Positions 18,201-26,503 of a stretch of DNA of 64,000 bases are shown here, one piece after another (the stretch's first letter is position 1; each line of letters starts with the position of its first letter). The notes below the pieces were generated by a model. It saw only the letters and a list, made by a program, of their open reading frames with translations, made no database searches and had not been told where the DNA came from. The position numbers and the translations under genes were made by a program. Source of the DNA: an uncultured Psychroserpens sp. (GTDB taxonomy: Bacteria > Bacteroidota > Bacteroidia > Flavobacteriales > Flavobacteriaceae); assembly GCF_947492715.1 (NCBI RefSeq), contig NZ_CANLNS010000008.1, forward strand, positions 1 through 64,000. The letters are read 5' to 3'.

Positions 18201-18971
18201 CTATTCGGTTGTAAGTAGTTGATAAACAATTGAAATCTGATCTGTTCGCATCACAGCTCCCCAATCATTATCTATTTTAAAGCCAATTATTTTATCATTA
18301 TTATCTAACTCATAATCGTAAAATGATGAATTTTGAAAACCTCCATCATAGGTTACAGATGCTTCGCTAATTTGTTTTGACGATAAATAATATAGTGTTT
18401 CAAACTCTATTGATGATAAAATAAAAATAAGATGTAAGGGTACATGACTAGTACTAAAAATACCTTCTGAAGCATTTGGATTAGTAAAACTTAACGAACG
18501 TTCAATATCACCGCTCACAATTCTAGTTAGGTTATCTGAGCTATCAAAATAAAATACTGAAGAGGATCCCAATGTATAAATGTTATTGTCTGAATCGTAG
18601 GTTATGTCAAAACTATTGGAATTACTAGAGTTTACTAATTGTATACTGCTTAAGATATTATTTGTATAGAGGAACGTATATTGCAAAGACTCTCCTTTTG
18701 TTACTTGATTTATTTTGCCATTGCTGTATGTAATGTTATAACTTCCATCATCTATATTGTTGTATTGAAAATTTAAGTTACTAATTTGGTTTGCATCGTT
18801 ATATTCAATTAAACATGTTCTTTGGTTATTATTGCCGTAAATCACATCTATTTGTTTAGGTATATACAGTTCTGTTGGTGGAGAGGCAGAATTGGTATAA
18901 TCATCATCACTACTACAGCTAAATAATAAAAGGATAATACTCAAACTTATTTTTACTATTGTTGTTTTCAT
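18201..18971 (-). CDS. Surface lipoprotein, paralogue of the next upstream gene
   Basis: 256 residues. Lipoprotein signal with lipid-attachment Cys at residue 19 (LLFSC), followed by SSDDD, which matches the acidic lipoprotein export signal that sends Bacteroidota lipoproteins to the outer face of the outer membrane. The body is a series of short strands (LIEYNDANQISNLNFQYN, quoted in part: YNDANQISNL; YNITYSNGKINQV) resembling YD-repeat-like sheets. It shares layout and motifs (IYIPKQI / IYLPTNV; YNDxNQI; ILSSI) with the neighbour at 18995-19759, so the two are tandem duplicates. Function unknown. Confidence 0.82.
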   Translation of the reverse strand: MKTTIVKISLSIILLLFSCSSDDDYTNSASPPTELYIPKQIDVIYGNNNQRTCLIEYNDANQISNLNFQYNNIDDGSYNITYSNGKINQVTKGESLQYTFLYTNNILSSIQLVNSSNSNSFDITYDSDNNIYTLGSSSVFYFDSSDNLTRIVSGDIERSLSFTNPNASEGIFSTSHVPLHLIFILSSIEFETLYYLSSKQISEASVTYDGGFQNSSFYDYELDNNDKIIGFKIDNDWGAVMRTDQISIVYQLLTTE

Positions 18972-18994
18972 AGTTTAAAGTGGTTTATTGGCAT

Positions 18995-19759
18995 TTAATT
19001 AATAGTTCTTAATTCATAATCTATAACAATATCTTCTATAACACCACTTTCAAGGTTTACTTTATAAGAAGAAATATTTCCATTTTCATCTAGCTGGTAA
19101 TCTGAATAATTTTCTATTGTTCCTGCTCCGCTAAAATTAAATTGAACATTATTTATACGCTGATTAGCCAAATAATAAAACAGTTTTAATTCATTAGCAC
19201 TAGCCAAAAAATGCATTGGTAAGGGCAAGGATGCATCTGGACTATACATGCCTTTATGACCTGAATTATTACTATAACTAATTTGTGTTAAAAAGAGACC
19301 ATTATTTGCTGTGATTAGATTATGAGATGTATTAAAATAATACTCAGCTACACCATCTATCGTATATTTATTATTCATGGGCTCGTAGGCTACACTAAGA
19401 GTACCACCACCAACCTCATCTACGATACTACTTAATATGCCACTGGTATAGTGAAAAGTAATAATAGGCATTGTATTATTCAAGACTTGATATAGCCTGC
19501 CATCAGAATAAATTAATCCTATACTGAATGAGCTTCCGTTATAGTCTAATTGCAAACTGTTTATTTGGTTATCATCATTATAAGATACCTCCATCCCTCC
19601 CATATTTCCATCACTATCTGTAACGGTAACATTAGTTGGTAGATATATTTCTACTGGTTGTACTGGAGCCGTATTTCCGTCATCATCGCTACTACAGTTA
19701 ACGGATGTAATTATTACACCACATAAAATTATTAGTCTTAGAGTTTTCATAGTTTTCAT
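18995..19759 (-). CDS. Surface lipoprotein, tandem paralogue
   Basis: 254 residues with lipobox Cys22 (TSVNC) and the export signal SSDDD. Internal motifs parallel the downstream paralogue: VEIYLPTNV, YNDDNQINSLQL, YSDGRLYQV, YTSGILSSI and a C-terminal YQLDENGNISSYK. A second Met at codon 4 is an alternative start. The 23-base gap to the next gene supports one transcript. No catalytic motif seen; likely a structural or binding protein on the outer surface. Confidence 0.82.
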   Translation of the reverse strand: MKTMKTLRLIILCGVIITSVNCSSDDDGNTAPVQPVEIYLPTNVTVTDSDGNMGGMEVSYNDDNQINSLQLDYNGSSFSIGLIYSDGRLYQVLNNTMPIITFHYTSGILSSIVDEVGGGTLSVAYEPMNNKYTIDGVAEYYFNTSHNLITANNGLFLTQISYSNNSGHKGMYSPDASLPLPMHFLASANELKLFYYLANQRINNVQFNFSGAGTIENYSDYQLDENGNISSYKVNLESGVIEDIVIDYELRTIN

Positions 19760-19792
19760 TTTTTTATTACCAATTCTACTTTAGCGTTTTAT

Positions 19793-20263
19793 CTACTCAA
19801 AAGCAAAAGTTCCATAAACCTCTAAGTCATAATCTACTACACTGTCATAGAAAGTAGTTTCAGTATTTAACATCAATTGGGTATCTGTTACACTAACTGT
19901 GTCAAAGTTTATTACATCTCCACTTGTTTGTGTTAGAATCAAACTATCATCAGTATTTATTAACCAGGTAAATGGTGATTGTGCTTGAGGGTTGGTAAGT
20001 GTCCCCGTAAAATCTGAATTAAATACTATGGTAGTGCCTGACAAATCATCCATTATTCCGTCTTCTATTTCTTGAGAAGTTGCAGTGGAAGGCCCGGCAT
20101 CTCTTATTTCTAGTACAGTAAAACTTTCTAAAGACCATGAGCCATGGCTCACAAGAAGTTGAGCCACTGTTGGTGGATTTTGGTTATTAGCATCATCATC
20201 ACTGGAGCATGACCACACCAATGTGATACATAAAAATAAAATTACATACTTAGTCGATTTCAT
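19793..20263 (-). CDS. Surface lipoprotein, lipocalin-like
   Basis: 156 residues with lipobox Cys19 (LVWSC) followed by SSDDD, the third surface-export signal in this run. The body resembles flavobacterial lipocalin-like lipoproteins: the opening SHGSWSLESFTV, then TTIVFNSDFTGTLT, FTWLINTDDSLILT and a closing strand. Such proteins form small beta-barrels; the ligand is unknown. Confidence 0.78.
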   Translation of the reverse strand: MKSTKYVILFLCITLVWSCSSDDDANNQNPPTVAQLLVSHGSWSLESFTVLEIRDAGPSTATSQEIEDGIMDDLSGTTIVFNSDFTGTLTNPQAQSPFTWLINTDDSLILTQTSGDVINFDTVSVTDTQLMLNTETTFYDSVVDYDLEVYGTFAFE

Positions 20264-20300
20264 ATTAACATGTTTTAAATTTTGATTTATTTTCAGAAGT

Positions 20301-21773
20301 CTAATTGTTTGTAGCTAGAGCTTCAAGGGCTAAAAGACGATTGTTTAAGTTATCTATTGTTCTTTGCTGTTCTTTGATAGCATTAATAAGAACAGGAATA
20401 AGTTCTATATAGTTTACACTTAGCATTTTTTGCTCATCGTTTCCTTCAACGACTATTTCTGAAATAATGGTTTGAATGTCTTGAGCAATAAGACCTAAGG
20501 ATTTCCTTTTATGATCCTTACCCTTCCAAAAATACTGCTTAGGGTTTAGTTGTAGTACTTCATTTAACCCATATACAAGTTCCTCTATATCTTCTTTTAG
20601 GCGTTTATCTGATGAATGAACCACACTATTATTAATTTGTACTTCTCCACTAGTATGAACAGAAAAAATAGAAAAATCAGGGTTAAAGGGACTATTTATT
20701 CTAAAATAATTGAACCCTGGACCGGCAGCGTCGTCATCTAAATCAAAAATTATATCACTATTTGATTTTATTCTAATGCCAGAATCATTATCTCCAGGGT
20801 CCGAATAAATTCTCCCAAATTTTCCACCAAGTATAATGTCTGGGTTTATATCAATATCCTCACTATTTGTTGCTATTGCACTTGCTGTAATCCCAGCTTG
20901 ATTGCCTTCAACAACAAGACCTGTATCGGAAGCTTCAATAACAGCTCCATCTCCAAAAGAGATTATTTTTAGACCATATTCTATATTGCTTGAATAAGTT
21001 TGTATTAAATGTTGTCCGTTTTTAAAAACGGTTAAGGCATTTGATCTTCCTAAAATACCAGTTGCATGATTGCCAATTTCAAATAAAGGATCTGTAGGCA
21101 CCCAATTATTTGGGTTTCCTCCACCAATATTATAGCTACCAATTGCGGTTGAATTAAAAGATTCTGCTTGTGTTCCTCGCCCCATAGCTGTAGTGCTACC
21201 ACCATTAGCGGTTGTAAAGCGACCAGATGTAAAAGCATTTTGACCCACAGCGCCATTATTATTATTGAACGTATTATTGATGCTTAAGTCTATAGAATTT
21301 TGCCCTATATTGCCATAATTATCAGGATTAATGCCCAATAATCGCCAACCTATACCATTACCTTCGTCTAGTGCCCCTAAACCATTAACATTAAATGCGT
21401 GGTGTGCATAAGGAACAGCTTTAAATGCTGTAGTTCCCATATCTATCAGACCAGAACCTGTATCAATTTGTACATTCAAAAAGTGTTCGTCTTTTTTCCA
21501 ATCAACATCTTCTAAATTATTATTAGAATTACCTTCTCCTATATTTAAAATTATAAGTCCGTTTGCGTTAGTTGCGACTGATGTATGATCTTCTTGATAA
21601 ACATTATTAGTTAATGCAGCTCCTTCATAAATAGTGAATTGTATACTTATGTTTTGATTGGCCAATACATCTCCATTACTATCTTTAACAACTGCTTTGT
21701 AGTTAATACCATTTTGACCTACGATTGTTAATACAGTACAAAACATTAATAAAAAAGTTAATAGTTTTTTCAT
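20301..21773 (-). CDS. Secreted YadA-head-like protein with S74 intramolecular chaperone domain
   Basis: 490 residues with a signal peptide (MKKLLTFLLMFCTVLTIVGQ). Residues 20-125 form an Ig/fibronectin-like N-terminal domain (NYKAVVKDSNGDVLANQNIS). About 165-225 contains YadA-head-like turns (TTAMGRGTQAESFNSTAIGS). The C-terminal ~100 residues (from about 389: SDKRLKEDI...SLGLIAQDIQ...VNYIELIPVLINAIKEQQ) form the peptidase S74 domain known from phage tail fibres, which trimerises and cuts itself off using a Ser-Lys dyad; both residues are present in SDKRLK. A trimeric surface fibre is inferred. This is a bacterial envelope protein, with no phage genes around. Confidence 0.85.
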   Translation of the reverse strand: MKKLLTFLLMFCTVLTIVGQNGINYKAVVKDSNGDVLANQNISIQFTIYEGAALTNNVYQEDHTSVATNANGLIILNIGEGNSNNNLEDVDWKKDEHFLNVQIDTGSGLIDMGTTAFKAVPYAHHAFNVNGLGALDEGNGIGWRLLGINPDNYGNIGQNSIDLSINNTFNNNNGAVGQNAFTSGRFTTANGGSTTAMGRGTQAESFNSTAIGSYNIGGGNPNNWVPTDPLFEIGNHATGILGRSNALTVFKNGQHLIQTYSSNIEYGLKIISFGDGAVIEASDTGLVVEGNQAGITASAIATNSEDIDINPDIILGGKFGRIYSDPGDNDSGIRIKSNSDIIFDLDDDAAGPGFNYFRINSPFNPDFSIFSVHTSGEVQINNSVVHSSDKRLKEDIEELVYGLNEVLQLNPKQYFWKGKDHKRKSLGLIAQDIQTIISEIVVEGNDEQKMLSVNYIELIPVLINAIKEQQRTIDNLNNRLLALEALATNN

Positions 21774-21782
21774 GATACATAC

Positions 21783-21935
21783 TTATGTTTTAAATGTTAC
21801 TTGTTTTACTACTTTGTTTTTGTAAACGATGTGCAAGTCATAAACCCCTTTTTTTAGGTAGTTTACATTGATATAAATCTTATTGTCGGTAAACCGTTTA
21901 AGATCTCCTTTATATACTTTATTATACTTTGCCAT
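21783..21935 (-). CDS. Small protein (50 aa), first gene of the accessory operon
   Basis: From the ATG at 21935 (MAKYNKVYKGDLKRF) the protein has 50 residues. A TTG at 21971 would add 12 residues but lies upstream of the probable -7 box, so it is disfavoured. The C-terminal half (YINVNYLKKGVYDLHIVYKN) looks like the last two strands of a T9SS sorting domain or a similar beta unit, without a signal peptide. It could be a decayed gene end or a real leader peptide. It ends 9 bases before the S74 gene. Confidence 0.45.
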   Translation of the reverse strand: MAKYNKVYKGDLKRFTDNKIYINVNYLKKGVYDLHIVYKNKVVKQVTFKT

Positions 21936-21947
21936 GTATTCACTATT

Positions 21948-21955
21948 CAAATGTA
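21948..21955 (-). promoter_or_regulatory. -7 box of the accessory operon
   Basis: On the minus strand this reads TACATTTG, an exact TAnnTTTG match. No TTG lies at the -33 distance, as expected for an activator-dependent promoter. The direct-repeat operator lies about 28 bases upstream. Confidence 0.5.
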
Positions 21956-21982
21956 AAGACTTGTATGACAAGCGTTTGTGAG

Positions 21983-22013
21983 ATATGTAACATTAGTTGG
22001 TAAATATGTAACA
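21983..22013. promoter_or_regulatory. Direct-repeat operator for the adjacent AraC-type hybrid regulator
   Basis: ATATGTAACA occurs at 21983-21992 and 22004-22013, two identical 10-mers 21 bases apart, i.e. on the same face of the helix after two turns. They lie in the short gap between the hybrid kinase gene and the operon it precedes, about 41-70 bases upstream of the predicted transcription start. This is the usual position for an AraC-family activator. Confidence 0.55.
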
Positions 22014-22049
22014 ACATACTTACTCAGCAGAAAAAAGAGGTTATTGGGA

Positions 22050-24833
22050 TTATTTAGAGTTAGAAAATTCGGTGGGAGTACATCCAAATTGTTTTTTAAA
22101 ACACTTAGTGAAGTATGAATGATCGTTAAAACCAACAGCGTAACCAACTTGTGAAACTATTGTATCAGAATTTTTAAGCATATCTGCAGCTAATTTTAAG
22201 CGTTGGGTTCTTATAAACTCTGAAGTAGATTGTCCAGTTAGTGCTTTTAGTTTTCTGTGTAACTGCATACGACTCATGCCTAATGATTGGCTAAAGACTT
22301 CAGTAGTAAATGTAGAATCTATCAGTTCGTTATCTATAACAGATTGTAATTTTTCTAAAAATTGTTCTTCAGTAGAGGTCACAGCAATATCTGACGGACG
22401 CAAAATGATTTCTTGGCTAAATCTTAATTGCAGTTGTTTGCGTAAAGCTATAAGTTTATCAACTTTGGCAGTTAAGAGTTCATTTTTAAAAGGTTTAGTA
22501 ATGTAATCATCTGCACCTACATTAATACCTTGTAGCTTATTGGCATCACTAACCTTGGCCGTAAGTAGTATTATTGGTATATGACTAGTACGTTCATCTG
22601 CCTTTAAAGATTTGGTTAGTGCTATACCATCTGTTTCTGGCATCATAATATCACTTATAATTAGATCTGGTATTAATTCTAAAGCTTTACTAATTCCTTC
22701 TGTACCGTTTACTGCTTCAATAACCTGATAATTAACCTTAAAAATAGAGGCTATGAATGTTCTAACATCTGGATCGTCTTCAACTATTAATAAAACAGAA
22801 GCATCTTCCTTGATGGTGTCTTCTGAATTTGATGATAAACTTTCAAGTGCCTTGGGTGATAGCATTTCAACTATTTCATCTTGGTTATACGCATCCTTAG
22901 AAATAGGCAATCGTACTTTAAATACAATAGTTGACACATTAGCTTTTTCTATACTAATTTGTCCTTTGTGTAAATTCACTAATTCTCTTACCAAAGCTAG
23001 TCCTATACCCATACCTTTAGAACTATTATTTACTTGGTAAAAACGTTCAAACAATTTATTTAGATTAATCTCATTAAGATTATCTACCTTATTACTAATT
23101 GAGAATTCAAGCATGTTAGTATTAACATAAGATTTAATAGATATGATTGAGCCTTTTGCTGCATGTTTTATACTATTGGTCAATAAGTTTGCTGTTATTT
23201 TTTGAAGCATATCCGAATCAAACCAGGCTTCTTTTGGGACATCTAAATTATGATTTAATATGATTTGTTTTTGCTCAGCTTGAAATTGAAATACAGCTAA
23301 TTGTTGTTGTAATATAGTTCTTAAATGTCCGTATGAAACCTTTAGTTGAGATTGCCCTGAATCAATCTTAGCCAATTCAGTCATTTGATCAACCAGATTT
23401 ACAAGCCTATCCGAATTGTGTTGAACCAAAGATAAATTCTCTTTAATATTACTTGGTGTTTCGGGGTTTTGTAGTTGTTTTTCAATAGGTCCAGAAATTA
23501 AGGTTAAAGGTGTTCGCAACTCATGTGAAATGTTTGTAAATAAATTTGTTTTGAATATATCAAGCTCTTTTAATTTTTTATTTGTTTGTTGTCTATTCCT
23601 ATAGAGAAAAAATAAAAAACCAGCAACGAGAAGAGATATACAAAGAGCAGCCATTAGAAGGTTGCGCTGATTTTGTTTTTGCTCCTCAACGAGTTTGTTT
23701 TGAGCTTTTAAAAGTTTAATTTCATTACGCTTATTAGCATTATCGTATTTAGCTTCTAACTCGGTTATATTTTCTTCATTCTTAACCTTTGTCATTTCTA
23801 CGAATAACCTGTTGGCTTCTTTAGACTTAGAAAAGGCACTATCAAGTTTACCTAATGAAAAGTAGATGTTAGTGGCTACGTCATTAAGCTTAAAAAGATT
23901 TTCTCTACGTATATCAGTTCTTTTTTTATATAAATTTTCGGCTATACTTAGACGAATTAACCCTTTTTCGGGCCTTGATATCATATTATAAAAATTTGCT
24001 ATTTGAAGATTCATGAGAGCAAGGTTCAAGGTATCTGTATGCATTTTATTCACTTCAATAGCCCTTAAATAGTTAATTTCTGCAGAGTCTATTTGTTTCA
24101 TAATGTGATAGAGACTTCCGATATCGTTATAAATAACCGCTAGAGTTACATAATCTTGATTTTTTTTAGAGAGTTCTAATGCCTTGTTATAGTAAGTAAT
24201 GGCATCAGAATAGTTTTTTCTAAATTTATTCAACACACCTTTTTGTAAATTTAATTTGGCCGCAGGGATCTTTAGATTAAATGAATCACATATTTTTAAA
24301 CCTTGATTTATATGCATTTCTATTTGAGGAAATTGGCCAGCATCGGTCCAATTACTGGCTCTAAATAATAGGCCAGCTAGTCTGGTTTTGGACATAGCTA
24401 AAAGAAAAGGGTTAACATGATGCTTACTGGATAGAGAGTCTAGTTTAATATAATTGTTAAAGGCTAATTTATTTGTATCATTTTTATAATGGAATTCGCC
24501 TATTCTAAAATAGGTTTTTGCAAGAAGGTTGAAATATTTATTTTTTCTAGCTATTTGCTTTGCATTGATAAGATGGCTTAATGCATTTTGTTTGTTACTT
24601 TCAATATTGCTTAAGGAGAGAAGTGTATTTATTTGTAAACTGTCTACATCAAATTTTTTAGCTAATATTAAAGCTTGATTTATATAATATAGTGCACTAT
24701 CTTTTTGTTTTGATTCATAAAATTGATCGGCCTTATTTATATTTGATTGTATAGTGGTAATTGCAATTTCTTCAGTTTGAGAAAAGCCAAAATTTATGCA
24801 TAATACATATGTGATTACTAATATAGCTCTCAT
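22050..24833 (-). CDS. Hybrid two-component sensor/AraC-type regulator with TPR sensor domain
   Basis: 927 residues that join sensing and transcription in one chain. A signal peptide (about 1-18) is followed by periplasmic TPR-like repeats (about 30-350) and a coiled stretch. A membrane segment near 391-411 (LLMAALCISLLVAGFLFFLY) comes next. The HisKA domain has phospho-acceptor H437 in NISHELRTPL, and the HATPase has NLLTNSIKHA and GMGIGLALV. A receiver domain has the phospho-Asp near 728 (LIISDIMMPE). A C-terminal AraC/HTH_18 domain (about 830-927, VGYAVGFNDHSYFTKCFKK) binds DNA. All functional residues are present. The minus-strand surface-protein operon directly downstream is the likely target. 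Confidence 0.93.
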   Translation of the reverse strand: MRAILVITYVLCINFGFSQTEEIAITTIQSNINKADQFYESKQKDSALYYINQALILAKKFDVDSLQINTLLSLSNIESNKQNALSHLINAKQIARKNKYFNLLAKTYFRIGEFHYKNDTNKLAFNNYIKLDSLSSKHHVNPFLLAMSKTRLAGLLFRASNWTDAGQFPQIEMHINQGLKICDSFNLKIPAAKLNLQKGVLNKFRKNYSDAITYYNKALELSKKNQDYVTLAVIYNDIGSLYHIMKQIDSAEINYLRAIEVNKMHTDTLNLALMNLQIANFYNMISRPEKGLIRLSIAENLYKKRTDIRRENLFKLNDVATNIYFSLGKLDSAFSKSKEANRLFVEMTKVKNEENITELEAKYDNANKRNEIKLLKAQNKLVEEQKQNQRNLLMAALCISLLVAGFLFFLYRNRQQTNKKLKELDIFKTNLFTNISHELRTPLTLISGPIEKQLQNPETPSNIKENLSLVQHNSDRLVNLVDQMTELAKIDSGQSQLKVSYGHLRTILQQQLAVFQFQAEQKQIILNHNLDVPKEAWFDSDMLQKITANLLTNSIKHAAKGSIISIKSYVNTNMLEFSISNKVDNLNEINLNKLFERFYQVNNSSKGMGIGLALVRELVNLHKGQISIEKANVSTIVFKVRLPISKDAYNQDEIVEMLSPKALESLSSNSEDTIKEDASVLLIVEDDPDVRTFIASIFKVNYQVIEAVNGTEGISKALELIPDLIISDIMMPETDGIALTKSLKADERTSHIPIILLTAKVSDANKLQGINVGADDYITKPFKNELLTAKVDKLIALRKQLQLRFSQEIILRPSDIAVTSTEEQFLEKLQSVIDNELIDSTFTTEVFSQSLGMSRMQLHRKLKALTGQSTSEFIRTQRLKLAADMLKNSDTIVSQVGYAVGFNDHSYFTKCFKKQFGCTPTEFSNSK

Positions 24834-24968
24834 TACAAATAAGTTAGTAGAACTAAATATACTAAATATATAAGAGATTTTGAATTTAGTAAGTGTAATC
24901 TATGTACGGTATTAATTTCTTTTTTAATTTTAAAGTTATAGTATCAAAACATAATCTTTACTGTTTTT

Positions 24969-25382
24969 ATGAAGCGTACAATTGTAATATTTGGAACCAT
25001 TAGTGTAGTCGTTATACTTCTTTTTCAGGTAAGCAAGTTTTCATTAATGAATACTCAAGGTTTTAGCGATGTATTTCTTATTATATCTGGTATATTGTTC
25101 ATTGCTTTGGGATATTTTATCACAAAACTTTTTTACGCCCGAAAGCATACCAATTCTATACAAGAAATTGATATAAAACGCATAAAAGAACTAAACATAA
25201 GCAAGCAAGAACTCAAGGTTTTAGGATTAATGTCTGACGGACTTTCCAATAATGAAATTGCAGAAACCCTGTTTATAACTGAAAATACAGTAAAATCTCA
25301 TGTTTCAAAAATCTTATCTAAGCTTAATGCCAAGCGCAGAACTGAAGCCATAAAAATTGGTCGTGATTTAAATATTATTTAA
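24969..25382 (+). CDS. Membrane-anchored LuxR-type regulator
   Basis: 137 residues with two membrane segments (about 4-22 and 35-52) and no receiver domain, then a complete LuxR/GerE helix-turn-helix (about 72-135): ISKQELKVLGLMSDGLSN, NEIAETLFITENTVKSH and VSKILSKLNAKRRTEA. The regulator would bind DNA while tethered to the inner membrane, with the signal perceived through the membrane segments. It is followed by an 18-base direct repeat and a DUF4199 gene. LuxR-type/DUF4199 pairs recur in flavobacteria. Confidence 0.85.
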   Translation: MKRTIVIFGTISVVVILLFQVSKFSLMNTQGFSDVFLIISGILFIALGYFITKLFYARKHTNSIQEIDIKRIKELNISKQELKVLGLMSDGLSNNEIAETLFITENTVKSHVSKILSKLNAKRRTEAIKIGRDLNII

Positions 25383-25401
25383 ATCTACTAATGATTTAAT
25401 C

Positions 25402-25456
25402 AATCATACTTTCGAGTGAATTTCTTAAAATCACTCAAAATCATACTTTCGAGTGA
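25402..25456. promoter_or_regulatory. 18-base direct repeat upstream of the DUF4199 gene
   Basis: AATCATACTTTCGAGTGA is present exactly at 25402-25419 and at 25439-25456 (37-base offset). Between them lies TCACTC (25431-25436), the inverse of the repeat end GAGTGA. It is placed 54 bases before the DUF4199 start and directly after the LuxR-type gene, so it probably is that regulator's operator. Confidence 0.55.
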
Positions 25457-25509
25457 GTTTGGATTTGCCCTAAATCTCTAATTTTAGTTTGAATTAATAA
25501 ATTTATATT

Positions 25510-26013
25510 ATGAGAAAATTTGTAATACACTATGGTATTATTGGAGCGAGCATTTCAATAGTATTTGGTTTATTGAATTGGTTTTTTATTGCTCCAAGAT
25601 ATGGTCCTAATATTTCTGAAACAATTGGTTACCTATCTATTATTGCTTCTTTACTTACTATTCCTCTAGGAATAAAATATTTTAGAGATAAATTAAACAA
25701 CGAGTTTGTTTCGTTTAGTGAAGGATTTAAAATTGGTATAGGTATTACGTTTATAGCTTCTATAATTATGGGAATATATGGAATGTTGTTCTTTGCTATA
25801 GAAGGTGACCATTTTAAACAATGGCAGCAGCAATGGTTTACCGAAGCAGAACTTGAAAAAGCTCAAATGCATATGGCTACAATACCAGAGTATATGCAGT
25901 CACCAATTTTTCAAGGCCTGATTATGTTTATTATGGTCTTCTTAATAGGAACTGCTATTAATTTAACAAGTGTTTTGGTTTTAAAAAGTAACACTAAACA
26001 AGTACGTAATTAA
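25510..26013 (+). CDS. DUF4199-family membrane protein
   Basis: 167 residues with four membrane segments (about 8-26, 35-52, 72-95 and 135-157). The pattern MRKFVIHYGIIGASISIVFG...SLLTIPLGIKYFRD...FSEGFKIG matches the Bacteroidota DUF4199 family. Role unknown. The upstream LuxR-type gene and direct repeat suggest it belongs to that regulator's target unit. Confidence 0.8.
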   Translation: MRKFVIHYGIIGASISIVFGLLNWFFIAPRYGPNISETIGYLSIIASLLTIPLGIKYFRDKLNNEFVSFSEGFKIGIGITFIASIIMGIYGMLFFAIEGDHFKQWQQQWFTEAELEKAQMHMATIPEYMQSPIFQGLIMFIMVFLIGTAINLTSVLVLKSNTKQVRN

Positions 26014-26026
26014 TAATACCTTGGTC

Positions 26027-26503
26027 ATGGCTAAAAAGAAATCTTGGAGAGAAAAGGTTAATGATGTAGAAGAAAAAATACATACGATTACACCAGAATG
26101 GGAAGAAAGGTTAGGTAAAGGAAAAATACTTATACCAAATGCCCTAGATATTGAAAGAATAATTAATAAGACTAAAAAAGGAGAACTTCTTACTAACAAT
26201 ACTATTAGAGAGACTCTAGCTAAAGAAAAGGGAGTACAGGTAACAGCAGCTATTCCTACAGGTGTGTATTTAAAGTATGTAGCTCTTGCCGCTGAAGAAG
26301 AAAGAGAAACAAAAAAAGTAATAGTACCATACTGGCGCGTTCTTAAACCAGATGGATCAATAAATGTTAAGTTTCCTGGTGGAGCAGAGTTTCAGTCAAA
26401 GTTATTAGAAATAGAAGGGCATCGCATAGAACAAGGAATTGGAAAGAAGCCTCCGAAAGTTATGAATTATCAATTTCAATTAAAAAGAGATATAGATAAA
26501 TGA
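26027..26503 (+). CDS. MGMT/ATL-like protein without the alkyl-acceptor cysteine
   Basis: 158 residues from the ATG at 26027; an in-frame TTG six bases earlier is less likely. The C-terminal half matches the active-site region of O6-alkylguanine-DNA methyltransferases and alkyltransferase-like proteins: IPTGVYLKYVALAAEE, then VPYWRVLKPDGSI, then LLEIEGHRIE. In methyltransferases the motif is PCHRV and in ATL proteins PWHRV; here it is PYWRV, so both the acceptor Cys and the His are replaced. It can therefore not repair by methyl transfer; DNA binding remains possible. It overlaps the next gene by four bases, indicating translational coupling. Confidence 0.7.
   Translation: MAKKKSWREKVNDVEEKIHTITPEWEERLGKGKILIPNALDIERIINKTKKGELLTNNTIRETLAKEKGVQVTAAIPTGVYLKYVALAAEEERETKKVIVPYWRVLKPDGSINVKFPGGAEFQSKLLEIEGHRIEQGIGKKPPKVMNYQFQLKRDIDK

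Noticed and set aside
20301-21773. Prophage tail-fibre gene
   Set aside because: Signal peptide, lipoprotein neighbours and no other phage genes point to a bacterial surface protein.
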